Source: a virus. Taken from it: a DNA stretch of 32,449 nucleotides. Position numbers and translations under genes: made by a program. The notes beneath the pieces were generated by a model. It was not told the origin of the DNA and made no database searches. It was given only the letters and a program-made list of their open reading frames with translations. Position 1 is the first letter of the stretch, and each line of letters starts with the position of its first letter. Below are positions 1 through 5,069 of this stretch, one piece after another. The stretch covers positions 1 through 32,449 of the IMG/VR virus record IMGVR_UViG_3300046665_000772; one strand, 5' to 3'.

Positions 1-390
1 ATGCCGGTTGACATCAAGAAATTCACCAAGCACCTATACGTCGCGGCACTCAAAAACAAGAGATTCGGCAACGGACAGTGCGGGCTGTTTGTGCGTAAGG
101 CATTGCAAGCCGGAGGCGCGGACTTTCACGGTTCGTACCCGCCAACTGGGAAGGAGTTCGGCCCCGCCCTGGAGATGCTGGGTTTCCATGAAATCACAGT
201 GAAAGATCCTGCTCACTTCAATTTCACGAAGGGTGACGTAATGGTCATGGAGCCGCATAAGGGCAGTACAGCGGGACACGTGGCCGCGTACAACGGAAAG
301 TACTGGATTTCCGATTTCATCCAGACTGATTTCTGGGCTGGGCCGGACTACCGCAAGGAGAAACCCCACTATGCTGTCTATCGCTATTAA
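1..390 (+). CDS. Putative peptidoglycan amidase effector (NlpC/P60-CHAP fold)
   Basis: A 129-residue protein likely to cut peptide bonds in peptidoglycan. A cysteine in an N-G-Q-C-G motif (Cys27) is followed by a helix of the type F-V-R-K-A-L, and a histidine sits in A-G-H-V-A-A-Y (His93), then Y-W-I-S-D-F with Asp105 as a possible third residue. This Cys-His order is that of NlpC/P60 and CHAP amidases, including the Tae effectors of type VI secretion. There is no signal peptide, so the protein needs an injection or export route to reach the wall. Its stop overlaps the next gene, which encodes an exported protein, as in effector-immunity pairs. The reading frame starts at the first base of the window, so upstream sequence cannot confirm the start. 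The fold is fairly secure; the type VI assignment is inference, since no secretion gene is in view. Confidence 0.7.
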   Translation: MPVDIKKFTKHLYVAALKNKRFGNGQCGLFVRKALQAGGADFHGSYPPTGKEFGPALEMLGFHEITVKDPAHFNFTKGDVMVMEPHKGSTAGHVAAYNGKYWISDFIQTDFWAGPDYRKEKPHYAVYRY

Positions 391-943
391 TTGCGCAATC
401 GCCTCGGCACTGTTCATGCTCAACAGTGCTGTCGCATCGGCGGCCGATGGCCCCCCGCGATACCTGAACGAGCCCGTGCTGGGACTCCGGCTCGACGCTA
501 AAGCAAAGCTCGACCCGCTTCCCGAGGACGTGCGAACTCTGTGCGTGCAAATTGCCGACAACGAGTACTCGACGGCGCGTATGTGGATCTTTGCTCAAGC
601 ATCCGATGCTGGCGGCGCCTACTACGTCGTAGCCGGTTACTCGAAGTTGCGTCGTCCTGCTCCGGGCGAGAGGCTGTATGAGCCGACAGCACGGGGCGGA
701 CTGATGTCCGTGACAGGCAACAGATGCGTTGGCGATCCGGCCGACGAATCGTTCGAAGCCCGAGACTTCAACGACATCCCACAACCGATCTTCCGGCAGC
801 TTGCCCGTGATCTTGCGGCGCGGCTCGTTCGAGCGCTCGGTGGTCCGGATCGACTGCGCGCTGAAATTAAAAACCAGCGAATCGACTTCGATCGTCTTTC
901 GCCGGAACTACAGGAGGCGTTCGCGCCGTACTTCGGAAAGTGA
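371..943 (+). CDS. Exported protein, candidate immunity partner of the amidase
   Basis: A 190-residue protein with a hydrophobic N-terminus (residues 1-24, ending V-A-S-A before A-D-G) that looks like a cleavable signal peptide, though it has no lysine or arginine ahead of the hydrophobic core. The mature part is soluble and acidic/basic mixed, with two cysteines (around L-C-V-Q and R-C-V-G) that could pair in the periplasm. The start overlaps the end of the amidase gene by 20 bp, and an AAGGAG site lies at 355-360, so the two genes are translationally linked. A periplasmic protein coded directly after a wall-degrading enzyme without its own signal is typical of immunity proteins that protect the producer. 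I recognise no named domain; the immunity role rests on context. Confidence 0.6.
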   Translation: MLSIAINCAIASALFMLNSAVASAADGPPRYLNEPVLGLRLDAKAKLDPLPEDVRTLCVQIADNEYSTARMWIFAQASDAGGAYYVVAGYSKLRRPAPGERLYEPTARGGLMSVTGNRCVGDPADESFEARDFNDIPQPIFRQLARDLAARLVRALGGPDRLRAEIKNQRIDFDRLSPELQEAFAPYFGK

Positions 944-1359
944 ATCACCCTTACCCGATGACTCACCCTCACCCCATGCCCGCCCTTCTGATCAGATTCC
1001 GGATCGGAGAACGCGAGGTGTATCCGTCAGGTCCGCAGGGTTAGCGCTAACAAGTCGGCCGCAAGATAATCACCAGTACGATTCCAACAACAAACCACTT
1101 GGACAGGTCTTGGCGGAAGCGGTGAGATTCGAACTCACGAACGGGTTCCCCCGTCGGCAGTTTTCAAGTCTGCGGAAAAACTTATTACAATCAATAACTT
1201 AGCGAATATTAGTTTCCGCTCTTCAGATATTCTTTGCGCTATCAATGCCCTTTAACCTTTGCCGAGCGCCTGTGGTTGCGGAAATCTTTTTGTCGAACTC
1301 TTGAAGTTGGTAACTCGACCACAACATGCCAGGAACCAACAAATATTGAAAGGATGAGC
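944..1359. other. Gene-poor junction between chromosome and prophage
   Basis: No convincing gene. The left part (944-1110) is GC-rich, has no clear terminator, and contains a perfect 12-bp palindrome at 1040-1051 (GTTAGCGCTAAC). The centre holds the tRNA-Ser fragment described separately. The right part (1176-1359) is distinctly AT-richer and leads into the first prophage gene; I found no convincing -35/-10 pair in it. The change in composition at about 1175 agrees with the phage-host boundary placed there. Confidence 0.5.
1111..1175 (-). tRNA. 3' fragment of tRNA-Ser (anticodon UGA), likely att site
   Basis: Read on the minus strand, this stretch has an anticodon arm (stem GCAGA/ACTGC, loop CTTGAAA, anticodon TGA, one mismatched closing pair), a long variable arm with stem ACGGG/CCCGT as in class II tRNAs, a T arm GTGAG-TTCGAAT-CTCAC, the 3' acceptor strand CGCTTCC, a discriminator G and an encoded CCA. 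The matching 5' acceptor strand (GGAAGCG) and the D arm are absent from the sequence preceding it, which is AT-rich. It is therefore a truncated gene, not a working tRNA. Such 3' pieces are left at one end of an element that integrated into a tRNA gene. Confidence 0.8.
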
Positions 1360-1641
1360 ATGGCCCGATTTACTGTGCGTGTTGAGCTTCACAAAGCCGA
1401 GTCGGACGATTACGATGCGCTCCACGACGCGATGAAAGAAGCAGGCTTCAAGGACACGATCCAAAACGACGAAGGCGTCTCGTTTCAGCTGCCTCCCGCT
1501 GAGTACAATTATGTCGGAGAGGCGACCCGACAGCAGGTGCTGAACAAGGCAGTTGCCGCCGCGAAGACAACTGGAAAGAAGAGTTCTACCCTTGTTACGG
1601 AGTCCGCCGGCCGAGTCTGGGATAGCTTGTCTCGGGCTTAA
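1360..1641 (+). CDS. DUF2622/GhoS-like small protein
   Basis: A 93-residue protein starting M-A-R-F-T-V-R-V-E-L. Conserved-looking features are the D-D-Y-D-A-L-H helix, G-F-K-D-T-I, the P-A-E-Y-N-Y loop and a C-terminal L-V-T-E-S-x-G-R-x-W motif. I associate this pattern with DUF2622, a family annotated by some pipelines as GhoS-type (type V antitoxin, an endoribonuclease that cuts toxin mRNA). No small GhoT-like membrane toxin lies next to it, so antitoxin activity here is doubtful. An in-frame ATG at 1354 also exists, but AAAGGA at 1349-1354 gives a 5-base spacing to 1360, which I prefer. A strong hairpin terminator follows the stop. It sits in the conversion region between the att fragment and the lysis genes. 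Confidence 0.65.
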   Translation: MARFTVRVELHKAESDDYDALHDAMKEAGFKDTIQNDEGVSFQLPPAEYNYVGEATRQQVLNKAVAAAKTTGKKSSTLVTESAGRVWDSLSRA

Positions 1642-1658
1642 CCGGCATGGGGATGACG

Positions 1659-1687
1659 AAAAAAAGCCACCTCGCGGTGGCTTTTTT
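1659..1687. terminator. Bidirectional intrinsic terminator
   Basis: Seven A, stem GCCACC (1666-1671), loop TCGC, stem GGTGGC (1676-1681), then six T. It can work in both directions and lies between two convergent genes, ending 18 bp after the DUF2622-like gene and at the stop of the minus-strand gene on its right. Confidence 0.85.
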
Positions 1688-1932
1688 CATTCCGGAAGCC
1701 GGGGAAATTCAGTAACGCACGGCTCCCCAGCAAGCTCATTTCGTAGCGCTTCCAATACTACCCCCGGCCCCCCAGCCGCATTACCGAGCGTCCTCTGCAA
1801 CTGGTCAGCACGAAGAACCAATGCGCGCACGCGTGCAATTTCCCACAGTAGAGTCGTGACGTCGTCCGAGTCCTGGTTGCGAACTTGGATCTCCTTTAGT
1901 TGCTTTTTAGTTAACGCCGGCTTGAGTCGCAT
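1687..1932 (-). CDS. Small prophage protein of unknown function
   Basis: An 81-residue helical protein from the ATG at 1932, with K-K-Q-L-K-E-I-Q, D-V-T-T-L-L-W-E-I-A-R-V-R and R-A-D-Q-L-Q-R segments and a C-terminal E-P-C-V-T-E-F-P-R-L. The L-W-E-I and A-D-Q-L-Q helices look amphipathic and could mediate dimerisation. Two in-frame upstream starts exist (1989 and 2007); none of the three has a good ribosome site, and the extra N-terminal residues are cysteine-rich and unlike the rest, so I favour 1932. The gene diverges from hicA and converges on the terminator at 1659-1687. I do not recognise a function. Confidence 0.5.
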   Translation of the reverse strand: MRLKPALTKKQLKEIQVRNQDSDDVTTLLWEIARVRALVLRADQLQRTLGNAAGGPGVVLEALRNELAGEPCVTEFPRLPE

Positions 1933-2021
1933 GAGCAAATACTGTGTTTTTGTACAGCATACCTCAACATTCTGAGTAGGCTCACACATTTTTACACACA
2001 AGTACACACAAACACGAAATC

Positions 2022-2039
2022 GTGTGTATAATTACACAC
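2022..2039 (+). promoter_or_regulatory. hicAB promoter -10 within an operator palindrome
   Basis: A TATAAT box (2027-2032) lies inside an inverted repeat, GTGTGTA (2022-2028) and TACACAC (2033-2039) separated by TAAT. Further ACACA-rich half-site-like repeats run from about 1994 to 2010. No good -35 is visible, as expected for a tightly repressed promoter. HicB carries a DNA-binding domain and represses its own operon in known systems, so this palindrome is the natural operator. A leftward promoter for the divergent small gene might share it. Confidence 0.65.
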
Positions 2040-2065
2040 AACAAGTCGCGAAGAAAGGGTTCCTG

Positions 2066-2248
2066 ATGGATTCAAAGACCTTGATTCGGATGCTTGTTGA
2101 AGGTGGGTGGCAAGAAGTTCGCGTTGTAGGGAGCCATCATACTTTCAAACACCCTGATAGGCCTTTAATTCTGACGGTACCTCACCCAAAGAAAGACTTG
2201 CCAATCGGGACTGTAAATAGCATCCTGAAGAAAGCCGGGCTGAAATAG
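2066..2248 (+). CDS. hicA: HicA toxin, mRNA interferase
   Basis: A 60-residue protein with the double-stranded-RNA-binding-like fold of HicA toxins, which cut mRNA in a ribosome-independent way. The family motif G-S-H-H-T-F is at residues 22-27 with the catalytic His24, followed by K-H-P-D and the T-V-P-H-P-K-K-D-L-P-I-G-T strand and helix. Length matches the family. The start at 2066 has AAGGG nine bases upstream-to-start; an earlier in-frame ATG at 2024 would fall inside the promoter. An operator palindrome lies 27 bp upstream. Unusually, an intrinsic terminator follows directly and separates it from hicB. The DNA is AT-richer than the phage late genes, which suggests separate acquisition. 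Confidence 0.9.
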   Translation: MDSKTLIRMLVEGGWQEVRVVGSHHTFKHPDRPLILTVPHPKKDLPIGTVNSILKKAGLK

Positions 2249-2259
2249 CCCGGTTTTTT
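2234..2259 (+). terminator. Intrinsic terminator between hicA and hicB
   Basis: Stem CCGGGCT (2235-2241), loop GAAAT containing the first base of the hicA stop codon, stem AGCCCGG (2247-2253), then six T. It overlaps the hicA 3' end. In a rightward transcript it should reduce hicB relative to hicA unless read through or unless hicB has its own promoter. Confidence 0.85.
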
Positions 2260-2263
2260 ACTA

Positions 2264-2300
2264 CCTCCGGATTGACGTTTGTAAATTGTGAGTCCGGAGG
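2264..2300 (+). repeat. Inverted repeat in the hicA-hicB spacer
   Basis: CCTCCGGA at 2264-2271 is repeated as its reverse complement at 2293-2300, with a 21-base loop holding a TTGACG that could act as a -35 element. The right arm contains GGAGG, followed by GAAGG, without a start codon at usable distance. It could be a second regulator site or an mRNA hairpin ahead of hicB. The AT-rich stretch 2316-2337 after it may hold a hicB promoter, but I cannot fix a -35/-10 pair. Confidence 0.5.
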
Positions 2301-2373
2301 AAGGTCAAACCCTTCAATAATTATAAAGAAATATAAGTCAACGGTGAGAAGGCCTACATGGAAGGAAATTGCA

Positions 2374-2787
2374 ATGGAAATGCCGATCGCAATTCATAAA
2401 GATAGGGATAGCGTGTATGGCGTAACTGTTCCCGATGTCCCGGGATGTTTTTCTTGGGGCGAAACAATTGATGATGCCATTAAGAACGCCAAGGAAGCTA
2501 TCTACAGCCACTTTGAGGTAATGGCGGAAGGTGGTGATGCAGTAGAGGTAAAAGCCTCAGCAATTGAAGATCTTAGCAAGGACGAAGAATATGCTGGAGC
2601 CATCTGGGCTTTGGTTGATGTGGATGCTTCAAAATTTGATTCAAAGCCTGAAAGAATCAATATTTCCATTCCACGCTTTGTCTTAAAGAAGATCGACAGC
2701 TTTGCTGAATTACGTCACGAAAGCCGCAGTGGCTTTATTTCTCGCGCCGCTTTAGCGGTAATAGCGGAAGAAACCGAGCACGCTTAA
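2374..2787 (+). CDS. hicB: HicB antitoxin and operon repressor
   Basis: A 137-residue antitoxin. The N-terminal half is the partial RNase H fold that covers the HicA active site: strands I-A-I-H-K and Y-G-V-T-V-P-D-V-P-G-C-F, then the E-T-I-D-D-A-I-x-N-A-x-E-A-I helix. The C-terminal part from about residue 95 reads as a ribbon-helix-helix DNA-binding domain (R-I-N-I-S-I-P-R-F-V-L-K-K-I-D), which should bind the palindrome at 2022-2039. The start at 2374 has AAGGA seven bases ahead; a longer frame to 2272 has no ribosome site. The 125-bp gap from hicA with a terminator in it is unusual, because these genes normally abut. A terminator follows the stop. Confidence 0.9.
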   Translation: MEMPIAIHKDRDSVYGVTVPDVPGCFSWGETIDDAIKNAKEAIYSHFEVMAEGGDAVEVKASAIEDLSKDEEYAGAIWALVDVDASKFDSKPERINISIPRFVLKKIDSFAELRHESRSGFISRAALAVIAEETEHA

Positions 2788-2820
2788 AATAAAGCCCGCT
2801 TTTTGCGGGCTTTATTTTTT
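2788..2820 (+). terminator. Intrinsic terminator after hicB
   Basis: AAAGCCCGC, short T loop, GCGGGCTTT, then ATTTTTT. The stem is the same GCCCGC/GCGGGC found in several other terminators of this prophage. Confidence 0.9.
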
Positions 2821-2866
2821 TGACGTGCCTCAACACTGAATTCAAGCGCATCAGTAAATTGGGACA

Positions 2867-3103
2867 ATGAAGCCAATTAATACTAATCGCACAAACAACG
2901 ATCTTGCCCGTGCCATTGACGAGGCGCTAGAGCTGGCCGAGCAGCAGGGGCCGCGCGCCGCGGCCGCCTTTTTGGCGGAACACGGTGCCGGCTTCGCGCT
3001 CACCTGTCGGGCGCTGGCCGAGCCAGCGCGGCGGCGGGCGGCAGCGATGACGGCGGGGCCGGAAACACCCGGTGCAAATAGCCGCCTTCCGTCGTCTGCA
3101 TGA
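2867..3103 (+). CDS. Small unknown protein convergent with the lysis genes
   Basis: A 78-residue frame starting M-K-P-I-N-T-N-R-T-N-N-D. Residues 12-60 form two plausible alanine-rich helices (L-A-R-A-I-D-E-A-L-E-L-A-E and G-P-R-A-A-A-A-F-L-A-E) followed by F-A-L-T-C-R-A-L-A-E-P; the last 18 residues look unstructured. The N-terminal part has natural amino-acid use and seems a real phage-type protein, but the GGGA before the ATG is only two bases away and no promoter is clear. It ends 40 bp before the stop of the spanin gene on the other strand. Function is unknown; the frame could also be a remnant. Confidence 0.45.
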   Translation: MKPINTNRTNNDLARAIDEALELAEQQGPRAAAAFLAEHGAGFALTCRALAEPARRRAAAMTAGPETPGANSRLPSSA

Positions 3104-3142
3104 CCAATTTCTGCTCGGTCGCCGTGATGACGTGGAAATCCA

Positions 3143-3649
3143 TCACGGCCTCGCATTCACGGCCCGGCAGGCTTCGAAGCGCCCGACGACACGCTCGTAT
3201 CGCCGCACGAGTCCTGCAACTGCTGCTCCGTCGCCGAGAATCTCTGCAGCATCCTCCGGCACAATTTGCGGTCCGCCTCCGTCAGCTGTAGGTTCGCTGG
3301 CAGCGGGTCGATCTGCGGTCGCGGCGGCGGCTGGTACTGGCCCGGTTGGGCAGCGCAGGCGGTCAGTGCCAGCGCGCACACGGCGCTGAGCAGCATCCAG
3401 ATTCGTTGCATATTCCTGATCCTTTCGTAGTGCCGCGGTGTCGCGGTCGAGCAGTTGAGCGCGGAGGCCCGATTCGATGGCGAGGTTCGCGGTTGCGGCG
3501 CTGTCGCGCAATTCCTTGCCGACGGCGATTGCTGCGGCGTATCCAGCGTCGTACCGCCCAACGGCGTAGTGGTGCATGCCAAACCATGCGCCCGCAGCGA
3601 GCAGCGCGGCCAGCACAATGCCGATGAGTAGGCCTTCGATCCGGCTCAT
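3143..3649 (-). CDS. Rz-like inner-membrane spanin
   Basis: A 168-residue protein with one N-terminal transmembrane segment (about residues 7-24, I-G-I-V-L-A-A-L-L-A-A) and a periplasmic domain with helical, charged segments (A-A-I-A-V-G-K-E-L-R-D and Q-E-Y-A-T-N-L-D-A-A-Q-R-R-V-R). This is the i-spanin topology: it spans the periplasm with an outer-membrane lipoprotein partner and fuses the two membranes in the last step of lysis. The start at 3649 overlaps the lysozyme stop as ATGA. A second gene, the o-spanin, lies wholly inside it in another frame. It is the last gene of the late operon. Confidence 0.85.
   Translation of the reverse strand: MSRIEGLLIGIVLAALLAAGAWFGMHHYAVGRYDAGYAAAIAVGKELRDSAATANLAIESGLRAQLLDRDTAALRKDQEYATNLDAAQRRVRAGTDRLRCPTGPVPAAAATADRPAASEPTADGGGPQIVPEDAAEILGDGAAVAGLVRRYERVVGRFEACRAVNARP
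3157..3411 (-). CDS. Rz1-like outer-membrane lipoprotein spanin, nested in Rz
   Basis: An 84-residue protein in a different frame inside the Rz gene. The N-terminus is a lipoprotein signal: M-Q-R-I-W then a hydrophobic core and the lipobox L-T-A-C with the lipidated Cys19. The start of the mature part is proline-rich (Q-P-P-P-R-P-Q-I-D-P-L-P), a hallmark of o-spanins, then comes a basic helical region and a serine-rich tail. Full nesting of Rz1 in Rz is known from lambda-type phages. It should be lipidated, sorted to the outer membrane and bind the Rz C-terminus. Confidence 0.85.
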   Translation of the reverse strand: MQRIWMLLSAVCALALTACAAQPGQYQPPPRPQIDPLPANLQLTEADRKLCRRMLQRFSATEQQLQDSCGDTSVSSGASKPAGP

Positions 3650-4140
3650 GACAAACCTCGACGGCAAAGTTCGCGCTCGCGCTCGCGCCGACGCGTCAGC
3701 CCAGCCACCTCGCGGCCACCGGCCCGGTTCCACAACAGCAGCGCATCGCACGCGCCGACCATGTCGCCCGCGCGCGCACGGCGTGCCATGCTCGAGCTAC
3801 AGAACGCCGACACACCGATGTTGTAGGCCGCGTCGACAAATGCCACGCGCTGGCCGTCCGTGATCAGGTCCATCGGGATGCACTTCGCGATGCCGGCGGC
3901 GTGCCGTTCCAGATCGCGATCCAGCTGCGCATCGCACTCGGCCGGCGCGTACGTCTTACCAGCCTGTGCGTTCTCGGTGGCCCCGTCACAGTAGGTCAGC
4001 ACGCCGCCAATGTCGCGATACGTCGTGAGGACCCGCCCCTCCTGCACGGGGGTGAACGCGAGAAGCGCGGCAGCTGCGGCGGCGCCCACAAGGCCCAGAA
4101 GCCCTCGGCGCGGCCACTTTGCGGTCTGATCGGTCGCCAT
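3646..4140 (-). CDS. Endolysin, T4-type lysozyme (GH24) with SAR anchor
   Basis: A 164-residue glycan-cutting lysozyme. The catalytic residues Glu34, Asp43 and Thr49 have exactly the spacing of the T4 lysozyme triad, in the context Q-E-G-R-V-L-T-T-Y-R-D and G-G-V-L-T-Y-C-D-G-A-T. The N-terminus has two arginines and then an alanine/glycine-rich, weakly hydrophobic segment (residues 13-30), as in signal-anchor-release endolysins that reach the periplasm through Sec and are activated when the membrane is depolarised. Several cysteines (51, and others near A-E-C-D and F-C-S-S) could control activation. The gene lies 1 bp after the holin stop and overlaps Rz by 4 bp. Confidence 0.9.
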   Translation of the reverse strand: MATDQTAKWPRRGLLGLVGAAAAAALLAFTPVQEGRVLTTYRDIGGVLTYCDGATENAQAGKTYAPAECDAQLDRDLERHAAGIAKCIPMDLITDGQRVAFVDAAYNIGVSAFCSSSMARRARAGDMVGACDALLLWNRAGGREVAGLTRRRERERELCRRGLS

Positions 4141-4141
4141 G

Positions 4142-4393
4142 TCACGCGCCTCCTTTTTTCGCCAGGAGAGCGCCGAGCTGCAGCCAGCCGCGATACACCT
4201 GCAGGGCCACCTTCGCCACGACAATGGCCAGACCCATATAGCGGAACGTATTGGTGCCGAGATGCGGCCCCAAGGCCGGCATCCAGCCTTCGAGGGCTGC
4301 GATGATCTGGTCGGCGAAGGGGTACGCCAGCAGCAGCACGGCCCATACGTTCTTGCGCGCCGTCTGCGCCCACGCGATGAGTTGGGTCTTCAT
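4142..4393 (-). CDS. Putative holin
   Basis: An 83-residue membrane protein. Hydrophobic stretches occur at about residues 15-33 (N-V-W-A-V-L-L-L-A-Y-P-F-A) and 50-70 (Y-M-G-L-A-I-V-V-A-K-V-A-L-Q-V-Y), with a basic K-K-G-G-A tail. Its size, its place directly before the endolysin and its pairing with a second small membrane protein support a holin that depolarises the inner membrane and triggers the SAR endolysin. It overlaps the upstream gene by 4 bp. The family is recognised by context more than by sequence, and which of the two small proteins is the holin and which an antiholin cannot be told. Confidence 0.75.
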   Translation of the reverse strand: MKTQLIAWAQTARKNVWAVLLLAYPFADQIIAALEGWMPALGPHLGTNTFRYMGLAIVVAKVALQVYRGWLQLGALLAKKGGA

Positions 4394-4578
4394 TTATTGG
4401 CCTTTCGATTTTGGCGCCACTCCTTCATGGGCGCCGAGTGGTACCACTGAAAACCGATCCAGAGGATCGATGCGAGGGCTGCGAGCGGCGGCAGCGCGTT
4501 GACGACCCAGCCCAGGACCGTCACGGCGGCGGCGAAGGTCGACCCGATGTCGAGGAAATGTTTTACGTGGTCGAACAT
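4390..4578 (-). CDS. Small membrane protein, second holin or antiholin
   Basis: A 62-residue protein with hydrophobic segments at about residues 12-30 (I-G-S-T-F-A-A-A-V-T-V-L-G-W-V-V) and 30-46 (P-P-L-A-A-L-A-S-I-L-W-I-G-F), then a hydrophilic basic tail (E-W-R-Q-N-R-K-A-N-K). Two close transmembrane helices and a charged C-terminus are common in class II holins. It overlaps the preceding peptidase gene by 16 bp, and its start lies just downstream of an intrinsic terminator buried in that gene, so it is the first gene of a lysis block that may be gated by readthrough. Confidence 0.65.
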   Translation of the reverse strand: MFDHVKHFLDIGSTFAAAVTVLGWVVNALPPLAALASILWIGFQWYHSAPMKEWRQNRKANK

Positions 4579-5069
4579 TGATGGCTTTCAGCCGCAGGCG
4601 TAAAAAAGCCCGCGTTTGCGGGCTGGTTGAGGAAAGTGAGGGCCGCGTGTAGCGTCCCGGGATCGAAGCGACCTGGATCCGGGATACCCAGCGAGGCCGC
4701 GCACGCCTCCGAACAGAACCACTTGCGCTTGTCGTCTCCCACAGGCGACAGCACGAAATGCACATTCCCCAGCAGGTCGTATAGCTCGCCCTCGTGCGCA
4801 TCAAACCATCTCAGGGCAGGCAGCGCGAGATGCTCAGGCAGGTCGACGAAATCCCAAAGTGCTGGGTCGAATTCGAACCACTTGATCCGGACGCCGCCGT
4901 CCATGTAGGACGACGATGCGGCCTGGCTGGGCTCGGCGGGCCCGCCGTCGAAGAAGATCAGCTCGACGTGCGAGTACGGACTGCGCGTCCACCAGCGCAC
5001 CAAGCGGTTGTAGACGCCCGGCATACCTGCATGTGTGCCCTTGTAGAAGGCTGCGCGAAACTTAGCCAT
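4563..5069 (-). CDS. YiiX/permuted NlpC-P60-like cysteine peptidase
   Basis: A 168-residue protein with the signature of permuted NlpC/P60 (YiiX/YaeF-like) enzymes: an early histidine in S-P-Y-S-H-V-E-L (His34, Glu36) and a later cysteine in K-W-F-C-S-E-A-C-A-A-S-L-G (Cys119). In this permuted order the histidine precedes the cysteine. No signal peptide or membrane segment is seen. Its place between the receptor-binding protein and the holins suggests a structural or tail-associated wall-active enzyme rather than the main endolysin. The last residues are encoded across an intrinsic terminator. It overlaps the upstream gene as ATGA. Confidence 0.7.
   Translation of the reverse strand: MAKFRAAFYKGTHAGMPGVYNRLVRWWTRSPYSHVELIFFDGGPAEPSQAASSSYMDGGVRIKWFEFDPALWDFVDLPEHLALPALRWFDAHEGELYDLLGNVHFVLSPVGDDKRKWFCSEACAASLGIPDPGRFDPGTLHAALTFLNQPANAGFFTPAAESHQCSTT
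4602..4624 (-). terminator. Intrinsic terminator inside the peptidase coding end
   Basis: On the minus strand: stem AGCCCGC, loop AAAC, stem GCGGGCT, then a run of T (six with the stem base). It is translated as P-A-N-A-G-F-F. It lies 24 bp before the start of the first lysis gene, so it can reduce lysis-gene transcription. Confidence 0.8.

Noticed and set aside
1040-1051. Perfect 12-bp palindrome GTTAGCGCTAAC as an operator
   Set aside because: No promoter or gene start next to it; a palindrome of this length may occur by chance.
729-1202. + strand frame running over the immunity gene end and the tRNA fragment
   Set aside because: Low-complexity product with no ribosome site, and it crosses the att fragment.
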